Positions 8,526 through 17,191 of a DNA stretch of 38,893 bases are shown here, piece after piece. The number at the start of each line of letters is the position of its first letter. Position 1 is the stretch's first letter. The notes under the pieces were generated by a model that had not been told where the DNA came from, did not search any database, and saw only the letters and a program-made list of their open reading frames with translations. Source of the stretch: an uncultured Eubacterium sp. (GTDB taxonomy: Bacteria; Bacillota; Clostridia; Lachnospirales; Lachnospiraceae); the NCBI GenBank assembly GCA_900548465.1, contig URKY01000022.1, positions 1 to 38,893 on the forward strand. Reading direction: 5' to 3'. The translations under genes and the position numbers were made by a program.

Positions 8526-9674
8526 CTATTTTACTTTAACTTTTTTAGCCTTTGACCAAACAGTATATCCAGTCTTTGTTTTTACTCTTACTCTAACATA
8601 TAATGTCTTCTTTGATTTAACATTCTTACCTTTAATCTTTACAGTAGGCTTCTTTGACTTTACAGTCTTCTTCTTTGCAAAAGATTTCTTTGTTGAATAC
8701 TGGAATTCATACAACTTAGCGCCTTTAACTTTCTTTGTTGATGCTTTAACTGCTTTCTTTAATCCCTTAACTGATTTAAGCTTTGATGTTGCTACAGGAT
8801 TATTTGAAGCTACAACCTTAAAGTCTTTAACTTCAATTGTACCCTTCATATCATTTTCGTCAGGGAAGCTGCATAATAATGCACCTGCAGCAATCATTAA
8901 ACCACATGTGTTCTGCTTGTAAGCAATGTTATCACCAGGAATTGTAAATGTGACTGTTACATCAGCATATCCATCATTTCTGCTGTCAAGTTCAATTACA
9001 TCATATTTTGTCTTTGTCTGGTCAGCCTTTGTTGTGCTAACAATGTTCTTTCCATTGTATGTAGCTGTAATCTTTGCTCCATCAATTCCAGGATCGCCAT
9101 CCTTAGTATTGTTTCTGTAAGCCTTAACGTGAATATGTTTAATATAGTTGTACTTTCCAGTTCCTACATTATATCCTGTACCATCTTCACGTTCCTTAGC
9201 TTCTTTGATTTCATTCTTAAGTGTGCTCTTAATCTTAAATGTAGCTGTGTATGTACGACCTTTTTCAATCTTAAGGATCTTCTTAGCTGTTACACCCCAT
9301 GGGTTGTTTCCTTTAGCTTCCCAGATAGCATTTCCCTTGCTGTCTTTCTTTCCTGATGGACCCCACTGTGCACTCCATCCTGTACTAACTACATTCATTA
9401 AGAAACCTGTAGAAGTCTGTGATGTAATGCTGGCATTTTCACCATAACTCTTCTTAGTGTCTTTTTCGTTCATATAAACCTGATTATCTTTCTTTAATGA
9501 ATCTTCCCAGACACCCTTATCTTCTCTTGTATGGATTGAGAAGCCCTGCCATGCTACTCCATTAGAAATATCTGTACCTTTTTTTACTGCAGCAGGTACA
9601 ACGCCTGTCATTCCAACTGCTAATGTTAAAGATAAAACTACAGCTGAAACTTTTTTGAATAAATTCTTTCTCAT
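8526..9674 (-). CDS. secreted carbohydrate-binding-like protein with basic C-terminal domain
   Basis: This 382-residue protein has a clear signal peptide (KKVSAVVLSLTLAVGMTGVVPAA, cleavage near residue 28). Residues about 35-290 form a beta-rich module with the feel of a family 4/9 carbohydrate-binding module, such as MNVVSTGWSAQWG and ILKIEKGRTYTATFKIKST; this assignment is tentative. The last 85 residues are a lysine-rich, Fn3-like domain (KLYEFQYSTKKSF, then LYVRVRVKTKTGYTVWSKAK) seen also in the two larger secreted proteins of this window. There is no LPxTG motif. AAGGAGG precedes the ATG. A promoter-like pair overlaps the end of ruvB, so it may be transcribed independently. The ligand and role are unknown. 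Confidence 0.8.
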   Translation of the reverse strand: MRKNLFKKVSAVVLSLTLAVGMTGVVPAAVKKGTDISNGVAWQGFSIHTREDKGVWEDSLKKDNQVYMNEKDTKKSYGENASITSQTSTGFLMNVVSTGWSAQWGPSGKKDSKGNAIWEAKGNNPWGVTAKKILKIEKGRTYTATFKIKSTLKNEIKEAKEREDGTGYNVGTGKYNYIKHIHVKAYRNNTKDGDPGIDGAKITATYNGKNIVSTTKADQTKTKYDVIELDSRNDGYADVTVTFTIPGDNIAYKQNTCGLMIAAGALLCSFPDENDMKGTIEVKDFKVVASNNPVATSKLKSVKGLKKAVKASTKKVKGAKLYEFQYSTKKSFAKKKTVKSKKPTVKIKGKNVKSKKTLYVRVRVKTKTGYTVWSKAKKVKVK

Positions 9675-9709
9675 TTTTGAATTTCCTCCTTAAATTTTTC
9701 CTAGTAATA

Positions 9710-9737
9710 CAATACCATTTTTATTGAATATTTTCAA
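9710..9737 (-). promoter_or_regulatory. candidate sigma-A promoter for the secreted protein gene
   Basis: On the minus strand TTGAAA (9737-9732) and TATTGT (9715-9710) are 16 bases apart. The -35 lies inside the last codons of ruvB. It would give a leader of about 30 bases ending at an AAGGAGG site. Confidence 0.35.
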
Positions 9738-10719
9738 CACCAAGATGCATATATGCACGTTCTGTTACGATTCTTCCACGTGGAGTTCTTTGTATTAATC
9801 CGTTTTGAATAAGATATGGTTCATATACATCTTCAAGTGTACCGGAATCCTCTCCTAAAGCAGCAGCTAAAGTATCAAGCCCTACCGGTCCTCCGGCAAA
9901 TTTATAAATAATGGTTTCAAGAATGCTTCTGTCCCCTTTATCTAAGCCTAACTTGTCAACTTCCAGCATATTAAGAGCCTCATTAGCTACATCATATGTA
10001 ATTATTCCATCATATTTAACCTGAGCAAAATCCCTTACTCGCTTTAAAAGTCTGTTTGCAAGTCTCGGTGTACCTCTGGAACGTCTTGCCATTTCCATAG
10101 CACCCATTTCATCTGTTTCAACTCCCAGAACATTGGCGGAACGCTTAATAATATCCTTTAATTCATCAACGGTATAAAATTCTAACTTATTAATTACACC
10201 GAATCTGTCACGAAGGGGTGCTGTCAAAAGACCGGCCCTTGTTGTAGCACCAACTAAGGTGAATTTAGGTAAATCAAGTCTAATAGATCTGGCAGCCTGT
10301 CCCTTTCCTATCATTATGTCAATAGAATAGTCTTCCATTGCGGGATATAAGACTTCTTCCACCTGTCTGTTTAATCTGTGAATTTCATCAATAAATAGAA
10401 TATCGTTTTCTGATAGATTATTTAAAATTGCAGCCATTTCGCCGGGCTTTTCAATTGCCGGTCCCGATGTGACTTTTATATTTACTCCCATTTCATTGGC
10501 AATAATTGTTGCAAGAGTTGTTTTTCCAAGCCCGGGTGGTCCATAAAATAAAACATGATCCAGAGGTTCATTCCTTGATTTTGCTGCTTCAATAAAAATC
10601 TTTAAATTATTTTTTGCCTTCTGCTGTCCTACATATTGATCTAAAGTCTGTGGACGTAGTCCTTTGTCAATTACAATATCTTCAGATGTAACATCTGTTT
10701 GAATAATTCTTTTTGCCAT
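9721..10719 (-). CDS. ruvB: Holliday junction branch migration helicase RuvB
   Basis: This 332-residue AAA+ ATPase drives branch migration of Holliday junctions with RuvA. It has Walker [10 protein letters not shown] at about residues 60-68, Walker [10 protein letters not shown], sensor 1 [10 protein letters not shown] with the arginine-finger segment APLRDRFG, and a C-terminal winged helix with [12 protein letters not shown]. Length and motifs are complete. The gene is 11 bases downstream of ruvA in the same operon, and the set is led by the NusG-II and Gx transporter genes. No ruvC is seen, as is usual in Firmicutes. Confidence 0.98.
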   Translation of the reverse strand: MAKRIIQTDVTSEDIVIDKGLRPQTLDQYVGQQKAKNNLKIFIEAAKSRNEPLDHVLFYGPPGLGKTTLATIIANEMGVNIKVTSGPAIEKPGEMAAILNNLSENDILFIDEIHRLNRQVEEVLYPAMEDYSIDIMIGKGQAARSIRLDLPKFTLVGATTRAGLLTAPLRDRFGVINKLEFYTVDELKDIIKRSANVLGVETDEMGAMEMARRSRGTPRLANRLLKRVRDFAQVKYDGIITYDVANEALNMLEVDKLGLDKGDRSILETIIYKFAGGPVGLDTLAAALGEDSGTLEDVYEPYLIQNGLIQRTPRGRIVTERAYMHLGVENIQ

Positions 10720-10730
10720 ATTTATTTCCT

Positions 10731-11315
10731 TTAAATAATATTTTTAAGTGCAAGTTTTAGTAGTTCTTCAACATCGTCAGTTATTTTGTCTACTTTATTA
10801 ACGGCATTAAATGCGGATGTTCTTGAATATCCAAGGGCTATAAGTGCTTCTATTGCATCGGATTTAACCCCTGTGTCAGCAACTGCTTCGCCGGAATTAG
10901 TGAAGATTACTTCTTCCAAATCAATCTTATCTTTTAACTCAATGATTATTCTTTGAGCCGTTTTGGCTCCTATCCCCTGTGCTTTCGAAATCGCTTTAGC
11001 ATCACCAGATATAATTGCCATCTGAAGACTGTCTCCGGGACATGCAGTAATAATTGACAAACCACCTTTAGGTCCAACTCCGCTTACACCAATTAATTTT
11101 TTGAAAAGATTCAATTCTTCTTTTGAAAGAAAACCATATAACTGCATTGCATCTTCTTTTACATTCAAATATGTATATATTTTTAATTCTTCACCCGGCC
11201 CAATCAATTCAAGTGAACTTTGTGGCATAAATATGCCATATCCCATGCCGTTATTATCTATTATTACCTTATCTTCTTCCACTTCTTCAATAATTCCTTT
11301 TATATATGAAATCAT
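10731..11315 (-). CDS. ruvA: Holliday junction DNA-binding protein RuvA
   Basis: This 194-residue protein forms the tetramer that holds the four-way junction for RuvB. The N-terminal OB fold starts [21 protein letters not shown]. The two helix-hairpin-helix segments are visible as [15 protein letters not shown] and [19 protein letters not shown]. The C-terminal domain III, which contacts RuvB, is preserved as [19 protein letters not shown]. Length is normal. The gene is 11 bases upstream of ruvB and about 8 bases after the Gx transporter gene, so it is probably in one transcript with both. Confidence 0.97.
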   Translation of the reverse strand: MISYIKGIIEEVEEDKVIIDNNGMGYGIFMPQSSLELIGPGEELKIYTYLNVKEDAMQLYGFLSKEELNLFKKLIGVSGVGPKGGLSIITACPGDSLQMAIISGDAKAISKAQGIGAKTAQRIIIELKDKIDLEEVIFTNSGEAVADTGVKSDAIEALIALGYSRTSAFNAVNKVDKITDDVEELLKLALKNII

Positions 11316-11322
11316 ATCAAAC

Positions 11323-11826
11323 CTACTTCCTGATTACTTTTGAAAAAACAGTATTTATTCTTTTTATAACTATATCTGAAAGAATGCCAATTACTGCCCC
11401 TGTTATAAGTCCTGAAATAATAAGAACAGGAATATAAACAACTACACTATATGTTTCAACTACAAAACCGGCAATTATAAGTTGTGCAATATTATGTGAA
11501 ACACCCCCAAGAATTGCAATAGTAATTACAGACAGTTTATTAATTTTTTTGGATATTGCCATCACGCAAAAACTAATTAATGCCCCTGAAATACTAAATA
11601 GAATTCCAAAGAGATTTCCAAACATTGCTCCAACAATAATTATCCTTAATATGTTTATAAGAATGGCCTCTTTATATCCCAATAAATATAAGGCAAGCAT
11701 TATTGCAAAATTTGCAAGTCCAATTTTCACTCCGGGTATGCCGGTAATCGGAATAAAACTTTCTATATAACTTAGTACAACAGCAAAAGCCGTAAATAAT
11801 GCTGTTAATGATATTTTTTTTGCCAT
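11323..11826 (-). CDS. Gx transporter / heptaprenyl diphosphate synthase component I family membrane protein
   Basis: This protein of about 167 residues has five or six hydrophobic helices. It starts MAKKISLTALFTAFAVVLSY and has the conserved IPGVKIGLANFAIMLALYLLG motif of the HepI/Gx family, a relative of ECF-type S components. The HepI name is historical; these proteins are now thought to be small-molecule transporters, and the substrate is unknown. I prefer the ATG at 11826, which has TTGGAG 6-9 bases upstream. A GTG at 11862, directly after the upstream stop, is also in frame. It pairs with the NusG-II-domain gene, a combination often found next to Rnf and flavinylated electron-transfer systems. 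Confidence 0.85.
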   Translation of the reverse strand: MAKKISLTALFTAFAVVLSYIESFIPITGIPGVKIGLANFAIMLALYLLGYKEAILINILRIIIVGAMFGNLFGILFSISGALISFCVMAISKKINKLSVITIAILGGVSHNIAQLIIAGFVVETYSVVVYIPVLIISGLITGAVIGILSDIVIKRINTVFSKVIRK

Positions 11827-11863
11827 AAGCACTCCAATGTATTGTTTTTTTAGTAAATTCACA

Positions 11864-12205
11864 TTACCTGGCGGTTACTTTAACTATAACTCTATGAGGA
11901 AGGCATATTATACTTTCTCCATTGGAAGAAATGCTCCCCTGCTTTACACATAATTTATCAGGACAATTGGCATCTTTCATAAAAACTTTTCCTGACCGGA
12001 CAGTAACAATGTTGGTTTTATCTTTATCTTTTATCTCATATGTCTTGTCCTTATTTATTGGAAATTCTTTCACAAGTTTATTATTTTGAAATACCTGAAC
12101 TGTAGTCCCTTCACCCTTAAAAAAAGCACTTATAAAAAAATAACTTATAATTGCTACCAGTATTATAATTGTTATAAGTATTATGTCAGTTTTTCTTTTC
12201 TTCAT
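11864..12205 (-). CDS. NusG domain II-containing protein
   Basis: This protein of about 113 residues has one N-terminal membrane helix (residues about 6-24, after MKKRKTD) and a NusG-II-type extracytoplasmic beta domain. The family cysteine motifs are visible as CPDKLCVKQG and IICLPHRVIVKV. These cysteines are conserved in the family and suggest a redox or metal role, which is unproven. The ATG at 12205 is preferred because TAGGAAAT lies 8 bases upstream; an in-frame ATG 48 bases earlier has no good ribosome site. Its stop is followed within a few bases by the Gx transporter reading frame, so they are co-translated. It has no relation to transcription factor NusG beyond the domain fold. Confidence 0.85.
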   Translation of the reverse strand: MKKRKTDIILITIIILVAIISYFFISAFFKGEGTTVQVFQNNKLVKEFPINKDKTYEIKDKDKTNIVTVRSGKVFMKDANCPDKLCVKQGSISSNGESIICLPHRVIVKVTAR

Positions 12206-12354
12206 ATTATTTCCTATATAATTCATTTCAAAAAAAGAACAAATGTTTACCATAACTGTAATGTTACCACATTAGCAAACAATATACAAATATTTATTTG
12301 CCAAGTTTTTATTAAAATATAATTATACATAAGATTGTCCACAGTATGTTTTTC

Positions 12355-12383
12355 TTTAAAGATTTTTTGTATTATGCTATAGT
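12355..12383 (+). promoter_or_regulatory. candidate promoter of apbE
   Basis: TTTAAA (12355-12360) and TATAGT (12378-12383) are 17 bases apart and 27 bases upstream of the apbE ATG. An AAAGGAGC ribosome site follows at 12395-12402. The rest of the gap back to 12206 (about 200 bases between divergent genes) shows no other convincing site. Confidence 0.4.
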
Positions 12384-12410
12384 ATTATTTAGTTAAAGGA
12401 GCGAAATCAA

Positions 12411-13442
12411 ATGTTAAAATCAAAAAAAATAACAGCTTTTATTATAATACTTGCATTAATTTTTTGTACTACTTCCTGCAAAAAAAATGAAGAAATACTA
12501 TCAAAAAATTATTTTGCATTAGACACAATTATAACAATATCTATATACTCATATTCTAATGATGCGGATGCCGAGGCCATAATGGATAAATGTTTCGATT
12601 TATGCAAACATTATGAACAGATTTTTAGCAAAACAATAAAAGACAGCGACATATATAAATTAAATCATAATGAAAAATTTGAACATAACGAATTTACGGA
12701 TAAAATTATTAATGACAGTCTTGATATTAGTGAAGCAACTGAAGGTGCCTTTGATATAACAATTTCTCCTTTGGTTGATCTTTGGAATATACCCGGCGGC
12801 AATACATCAGTTCCATCAAAGGATAAGATTAAAGATTGTCTAAAAAAAGTAAACTACAAAAACATTGTCAGTGATTCAGATTCTTTCACACTAAAAAAAG
12901 ATACACAGGTGGACCTTGGAGGAATTGCCAAAGGTTTTATCGCAGACAAACTAAAAAATTATATGGTATCAGAAGGTGTTACCTCTGCCATTATTAATCT
13001 TGGTGGAAATGTACTTACGATTGGAGACAATAATGGAGATGATTTTACTATAGGAATCAAGAAACCTTTTGCCAAAAAAGAAAATGAATATTCTGCCAAA
13101 GTAAAAATAAAAGATAAATCAGTTGTAACATCCGGTTCATATGAAAGATATTTTAAAAAGGACGGAAAAATATATCACCACATTCTCAATCCTAAAACAG
13201 GCTACCCTGTTGAAAATAATTTAAATTCCGTAACCATTATTTCAGAAAATTCTGAATATGGAGATGCATATAGCACCGCATGTTTCGTTCTTGGTCTTGA
13301 TAAAGGCATGAAATTTATAGAACAGCAAAATGATACAGAAGCCATATTTATAACAAAAGATAATAAACTTCATTTAACATCAGGGTTAAAATTTGATAAT
13401 GGAAAGAATGTTATAGTTCAAAAAGTAAATGAAAGTAATTGA
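12411..13442 (+). CDS. apbE: FAD:protein FMN transferase, lipoprotein (ApbE)
   Basis: This 343-residue lipoprotein transfers FMN from FAD onto a threonine or serine of target proteins outside the cytoplasm. A type II signal peptide is clear, with lipobox CTTSC and lipidated C23. Family motifs follow: YFALDTIITISIYS, GAFDITISPLVDLW, the flavin-binding VDLGGIAKGFIADKL, and VVTSGSYERYF with HHILNPKTGYPV, whose acidic and alanine residues coordinate Mg2+. The targets expected in this genome are RnfG and RnfD, encoded 4-6 kb away. It is alone on the plus strand in this region, divergent from the NusG-II gene. Its stop codon shares one base with the left end of the MITE-like element. Confidence 0.96.
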   Translation: MLKSKKITAFIIILALIFCTTSCKKNEEILSKNYFALDTIITISIYSYSNDADAEAIMDKCFDLCKHYEQIFSKTIKDSDIYKLNHNEKFEHNEFTDKIINDSLDISEATEGAFDITISPLVDLWNIPGGNTSVPSKDKIKDCLKKVNYKNIVSDSDSFTLKKDTQVDLGGIAKGFIADKLKNYMVSEGVTSAIINLGGNVLTIGDNNGDDFTIGIKKPFAKKENEYSAKVKIKDKSVVTSGSYERYFKKDGKIYHHILNPKTGYPVENNLNSVTIISENSEYGDAYSTACFVLGLDKGMKFIEQQNDTEAIFITKDNKLHLTSGLKFDNGKNVIVQKVNESN

Positions 13443-13635
13443 AAATTGAAAAGGTAAAGACTATATGGAAAACACGTTGTATTTCTAACTTTGCTGCGGC
13501 GTCTATTAGCAACTGCTTTCGCAAACTCGCCCTCATTGAGGGCTCAAACAGTGCTTCGCATTTGCAACTAGCCTTGCAAAGTATACGAAATACTGCCTAT
13601 TGTTTTCTCATATTAGTCTTTACCTTTTCAATTTT
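13442..13635. mobile_element. 194-bp palindromic MITE-like element
   Basis: The ends are perfect 22-bp inverted repeats: AAAATTGAAAAGGTAAAGAC-TA at 13442-13463 and its complement at 13614-13635. Similarity between the arms continues imperfectly inwards (ATATG..GAAAACA..TATTTC). The centre carries a palindrome GCCCTCATTGAGGGC at 13529-13543, and intermediate segments also pair. No transposase or real gene is inside. It sits exactly between convergent apbE and spoVAF, and each stop codon ends on the first base of an inverted repeat. It may work as a shared bidirectional terminator. No clear target duplication was seen. Confidence 0.65.
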
Positions 13636-15044
13636 TATTTTCTTTTATTTATTGATACTCTAAAAAATCTTAACATAAATTTTTTAAAATCGAATGGATA
13701 TAACGGGTATATATAACTTGTCTGAGCAATTGTTTTATTTAATACAATTGTTAGTACAGTTACACCTATTCCGATTATGAAGCCCCATATGTTAAATAAT
13801 TGGACTAATACTAAGGATATTAGCCTTAAAAATTTTATGGAGTATGCCAGTTCGTAGTTCTCGTGAGTAAAGTTTGCAATGGCAACTACTGCCATATATA
13901 ACATTGTCTGTTCTGCAAACCATCCTGTGTTTACGGCAAATTCACCAATTATTATTGCTGCAATCAAACTCAAAGGTGTATTTAATGTGCTGGGGGTGTT
14001 AATTGCTGCAATCTTTAAACCATCTATTGCCAGCTCTAATATTAAAAGTTGCCAGAATATGGGAACGTATTGCGGTTCTATCTTCGTAAACATTAACCAG
14101 TCAGGAAGCATATCAGGATTATTGGCATAAAGCAAAAATAATGGTGTTAACAAAAGGGACAAGACTGTTATGGCTGCTCTTGCAAGTCTTAAATATGTTC
14201 CTGTAATAGGGGGAAAATAATAATCATCTGCTTCTTCAATAACATCGAAGATTGTTGTTGGCAAAAGCATTGCTGCCGGTGAATTATCTACCAGAATACA
14301 TATCTGTCCTTCTAAAATTTCAGCAGCTACAGTATCCGGTCTTTCTGTATATCTGAATTTAGGAAACGGATTAAACCAATGCCCTTTGTGTAGACATTCC
14401 GAAAGGCTCTCCTGATTCATAGGCAATGCGTCTGTTTTTATGTTATTTAGCTGTTTTTTAATACGTGATAAGAGTTTTTTATCAACTCTGTCATCCATAT
14501 AGCAAATGGCAATATCAGTTCTGGAACTCGTACCTGCACGCAATATTTCACATTTGTATTCCGGACTTCTAATTCTTCTTCTAATGAGAGCCGTATTACA
14601 CACAATTGTTTCAACAAATCCATCTCTTGAACCACGTAAAACTTTATATTTTTCAGGCTCCTGCACGTTTCTGGCAGGATATTCTCTTGCATCAATTAAA
14701 AAGGCCTTATCATAACCTTCTATAACAAGACATAAAACACCGGACAATGTCATTGTTATAACATCATATTCCTGATCAAACATTTCTACTTCAAGTATGG
14801 GAATAAGTGCATCTGAAAAATCTACGGGGTTATCAGGCATTTCTTCTTCTTTAATTCCGGCAAAGAAATGTTGGACTTTTTCCAGCAGATCTTCATTACA
14901 AAAGCCATTAATAAAATACATACTCGCTTTTCTTCCACCAATTGTTGTATTTTTCTTTAACATATCAAAACTGTTTGGTATATCTAAAATTTCATCTAAT
15001 TTTTCTGTATTGCTTTTTAAATCTTTACTAATAAATTTTTCCAT
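13635..15044 (-). CDS. spoVAF: GerA-family spore germination protein, SpoVAF-like
   Basis: This 469-residue protein has a soluble N-terminal half and about four to five membrane helices from residue ~280, the GerA-family layout. Segments resembling SpoVAF more than GerAA include KASMYFINGFCNEDLL, REYPARNVQEPEKYKVLRGS, RDGFVETIVCNTALIRRRIR, NPFPKFRYTERPDT and IFDVIEEADDYYFPPITGTY. SpoVAF sits in the spore inner membrane, and in Bacillus subtilis it is made in the forespore under sigma-G and helps amplify germination. Here it stands alone behind rnfB rather than after spoVAD/E. GTGAGG 8 bases before the ATG is its only ribosome site, and it is part of a terminator stem. Its stop touches the MITE-like element. 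Confidence 0.88.
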   Translation of the reverse strand: MEKFISKDLKSNTEKLDEILDIPNSFDMLKKNTTIGGRKASMYFINGFCNEDLLEKVQHFFAGIKEEEMPDNPVDFSDALIPILEVEMFDQEYDVITMTLSGVLCLVIEGYDKAFLIDAREYPARNVQEPEKYKVLRGSRDGFVETIVCNTALIRRRIRSPEYKCEILRAGTSSRTDIAICYMDDRVDKKLLSRIKKQLNNIKTDALPMNQESLSECLHKGHWFNPFPKFRYTERPDTVAAEILEGQICILVDNSPAAMLLPTTIFDVIEEADDYYFPPITGTYLRLARAAITVLSLLLTPLFLLYANNPDMLPDWLMFTKIEPQYVPIFWQLLILELAIDGLKIAAINTPSTLNTPLSLIAAIIIGEFAVNTGWFAEQTMLYMAVVAIANFTHENYELAYSIKFLRLISLVLVQLFNIWGFIIGIGVTVLTIVLNKTIAQTSYIYPLYPFDFKKFMLRFFRVSINKRK

Positions 15045-15080
15045 AAAAAAACCTCACACTATATTCTAGTGTGAGGTTTT
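15045..15080 (-). terminator. terminator of the rnf operon, overlapping the spoVAF ribosome site
   Basis: On the minus strand AACCTCACACTA (15078-15067), loop GAATA and TAGTGTGAGGTT (15061-15050) form a perfect 12-bp stem followed by seven U residues. It follows the rnfB stop by about 22 bases. The 3' arm contains the GTGAGG Shine-Dalgarno of the spoVAF-like gene, whose ATG comes directly after the U-run. Confidence 0.9.
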
Positions 15081-15096
15081 CATTAAAAAATATTCA
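15067..15096 (-). promoter_or_regulatory. candidate sigma-G (forespore) promoter of spoVAF
   Basis: On the minus strand TGAATA (15096-15091) and CACACTA (15073-15067) are exactly 17 bases apart. This fits the sigma-G consensus gHATR-N17/18-CATHHTA with a single mismatch. The predicted start, near 15061, falls at the end of the terminator loop, so the transcript would lack the 5' arm of the hairpin and leave GTGAGG free. Confidence 0.6.
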
Positions 15097-15100
15097 TATA

Positions 15101-15919
15101 TTAATTAATTTCTTCAATTACCTTTTTCGGACATTTTTCTTTGCAGATTCCACAATTTTTACATTTGTCCTGCAATATTGTTGCAAGGTTATATTCAAAA
15201 TCTATAGCTGCATTTGGGCAGTTTTTTGCACAAAGGCCACAACCGATACATCCGGCTGTACAAGCCTGCATAACATCTTTTCCCTTATCTCTTGAACTAC
15301 ATTTAACCATATATTTTGAATCATACGGTATTATGGAAATAAGACCTTTAGGACAGGCTTCTACACATTTTCCACATGCCTTACATTTTTCCCTGTCTAC
15401 AAGTGCTTTTCCGTTTACTACGTGAATTGCATCAAATTCACATGCCTTCACACAGCTTCCAAGTCCCAGACAACCGTAAGAACATGCCTTTGCTCCACCA
15501 CCTGGAATGTTAGCAGCATCCTCACATGACATATTGCCATAATAATTATATTTATTTTTTGCCTTGTCACAGTCACCGGAGCATGAAACATAAGCCACTT
15601 TTTTTACTACCTTTGCTTCTACACCTAAGATTCCTGCAATTTTCTTTGCAACAGGTTCTCCACCAACAGGACATGCTGAAGGCTCACTTTCACCTTTTGC
15701 AATGGCTGCAGCTAAACCGTCACATCCGGGATATCCGCATCCACCACAGTTATTTCCCGGAAGTGCTTCTCTTATTGCCACTTCTTTTTCATCAACCTCA
15801 ACTGCAAGAAACTTTCCTGCAATTCCAAGGGCTATTCCAATTATCAGTCCTACACCGCCAACAATGGCAATGGCAAGTAAAATGCCTTTTAAGGTAGTAC
15901 TAATTGCTAATAATATCAT
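15101..15919 (-). CDS. rnfB: Rnf complex subunit B (iron-sulfur ferredoxin-type)
   Basis: This 272-residue subunit accepts electrons from reduced ferredoxin. An N-terminal membrane anchor (about residues 1-35) precedes the four-cysteine cluster domain CGGCGYPGCDGLAAAIAKG with ACPVGG. A cysteine-rich region (CSGDCDKAKN, KACSYGCLGLGSCVKACEF) and three ferredoxin-type motifs follow: CKACGKCVEACPKG, CIGCGLCAKNCPNA and CKNCGICKEKCPKK. Length and cluster number fit clostridial RnfB, longer than the proteobacterial form. It is the last gene of the rnf operon, 12 bases after rnfA, and is followed by a strong terminator. Confidence 0.97.
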   Translation of the reverse strand: MILLAISTTLKGILLAIAIVGGVGLIIGIALGIAGKFLAVEVDEKEVAIREALPGNNCGGCGYPGCDGLAAAIAKGESEPSACPVGGEPVAKKIAGILGVEAKVVKKVAYVSCSGDCDKAKNKYNYYGNMSCEDAANIPGGGAKACSYGCLGLGSCVKACEFDAIHVVNGKALVDREKCKACGKCVEACPKGLISIIPYDSKYMVKCSSRDKGKDVMQACTAGCIGCGLCAKNCPNAAIDFEYNLATILQDKCKNCGICKEKCPKKVIEEIN

Positions 15920-15931
15920 TCTTATACCTCC

Positions 15932-16507
15932 TTAAATTACACCTGTAAAACCTGTAAATGCTATAGCCATAAGTCCGGCAGCCACAAGAACAATCGGTGT
16001 TCCCTGAAATGCCTTTGGAATGTTGTTATTTTCTGACTTTTCCCTTATTCCTGCCAAAATAACAATAGCAATTAAAAATCCTACTGAAATTCCAAGTGAA
16101 TTTGCCATACTTTCGGCAAAACTATATTTACTGTCAATATTTGAAATTGCAACGCCCAATACAGCACAGTTAGTTGTTATAAGCGGAAGATACACACCTA
16201 GAGCTTCATACAATGGTTTAATAAATTTTTTCAAAACCATTTCAACTAACTGAACTAAAGCTGCAATAACCAGAATAAACACAATTGTCTGTAAATATTC
16301 AAGATGAAAAGGAACAAGTAAAGCATAATACAATCCATAAGTAACTGCTGAAGCAATCATAATTACAAATATAACTGCTGTTCCCATTCCGGCTGCAGTA
16401 TCTGTTTTCTTTGAAACACCAAGGAACGGACATAATCCCAAAAACTGACTAAGTACAACGTTATTTACCAATGCAGCACCAACTGCAATTAACATACAAT
16501 TAACCAT
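15932..16507 (-). CDS. rnfA: Rnf complex subunit A
   Basis: This 191-residue integral membrane subunit has six hydrophobic helices and belongs to the RnfA/RnfE/NqrD/NqrE family. Conserved family motifs are NNVVLSQFLGLCPFLGVSK near the start and VYLPLITTNCAVLGVAI in the middle; the cysteines bracket the intramembrane iron-sulfur site shared with RnfE. With RnfE it carries electrons across the membrane during ion pumping. It abuts rnfE (1 base apart) and is followed by rnfB, the normal clostridial order. Confidence 0.97.
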   Translation of the reverse strand: MVNCMLIAVGAALVNNVVLSQFLGLCPFLGVSKKTDTAAGMGTAVIFVIMIASAVTYGLYYALLVPFHLEYLQTIVFILVIAALVQLVEMVLKKFIKPLYEALGVYLPLITTNCAVLGVAISNIDSKYSFAESMANSLGISVGFLIAIVILAGIREKSENNNIPKAFQGTPIVLVAAGLMAIAFTGFTGVI

Positions 16508-17191
16508 TTATGCCTCCTCCTTTTCTTCTTTATTACATGAATCAAACTGTGCACATCCTGCACAACCACCACATTCTTCGCAATGTAACTTTCTAGGTTT
16601 CTTTCCCTTGCTTATTCTAATATGATTTTGTATTGCAATTAGAGCCGCCAGCACAAAGAATGCTCCCGGTGCCATTACGAAAATACCAATACCGTCCCAA
16701 TGTGGAATATTTATTCCTAAAATTGTTCCTGCACCTAATATTTCTCTGAAAGCACCTAATAAAGATAATGCAATTGTAAATCCCAGTCCCATTCCAAATC
16801 CGTCAAAAATTGAAGGAAGAACAGGATTTTTTGAAGCATAACTTTCTGCTCTACCTAAAATGATACAGTTTACTACAATAAGTGGAATATAAATTCCAAG
16901 CGAACTGTTAAGTGACGGCAGATAAGCTTCAAGAAGAAACTGAAGTATAGTTACAAAGCTTGCAACAATAACAATAAACGCCGGCACACGAACACTGTCA
17001 GGAATTATTTTTCTAAGCATTGATATAACCATATTAGACATTACAAGAACTGCCATTGTGCTAAGTCCCATGCCTGCACCATTAATAAGAGATGATGTTA
17101 CCGCAAGCGTTGGACACATTCCAAGTATCAGCACAAATGTCGGATTTTCTTTAATTATTCCGTTATATAAACGTTCAACACATCTGTTCAT
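16508..17191 (-). CDS. rnfE: Rnf complex subunit E
   Basis: This 227-residue integral membrane subunit is a paralogue of RnfA. It has NPTFVLILGMCPTLAVTSS near the N-terminus and IYIPLIVVNCIILGRAES in the middle, giving the cysteine pair for the shared intramembrane cluster. A C-terminal cytosolic tail carries an unusual cysteine-rich segment, CEECGGCAGCAQFDSC, which could bind a metal or cluster. Such tails occur in some clostridial RnfE proteins. The start overlaps the rnfG stop by one base, indicating coupled translation. Confidence 0.96.
   Translation of the reverse strand: MNRCVERLYNGIIKENPTFVLILGMCPTLAVTSSLINGAGMGLSTMAVLVMSNMVISMLRKIIPDSVRVPAFIVIVASFVTILQFLLEAYLPSLNSSLGIYIPLIVVNCIILGRAESYASKNPVLPSIFDGFGMGLGFTIALSLLGAFREILGAGTILGINIPHWDGIGIFVMAPGAFFVLAALIAIQNHIRISKGKKPRKLHCEECGGCAGCAQFDSCNKEEKEEA

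Noticed and set aside
13439..13663. A 74-codon plus-strand reading frame after apbE
   Set aside because: It is the translation of the palindromic element, with no ribosome site and no protein-like composition.
15050..15078. Treating the hairpin only as an ordinary terminator
   Set aside because: Kept as a terminator, but the overlap with the ribosome site and the sigma-G-like promoter is too exact to leave unexplained, so it is also reported as a finding.
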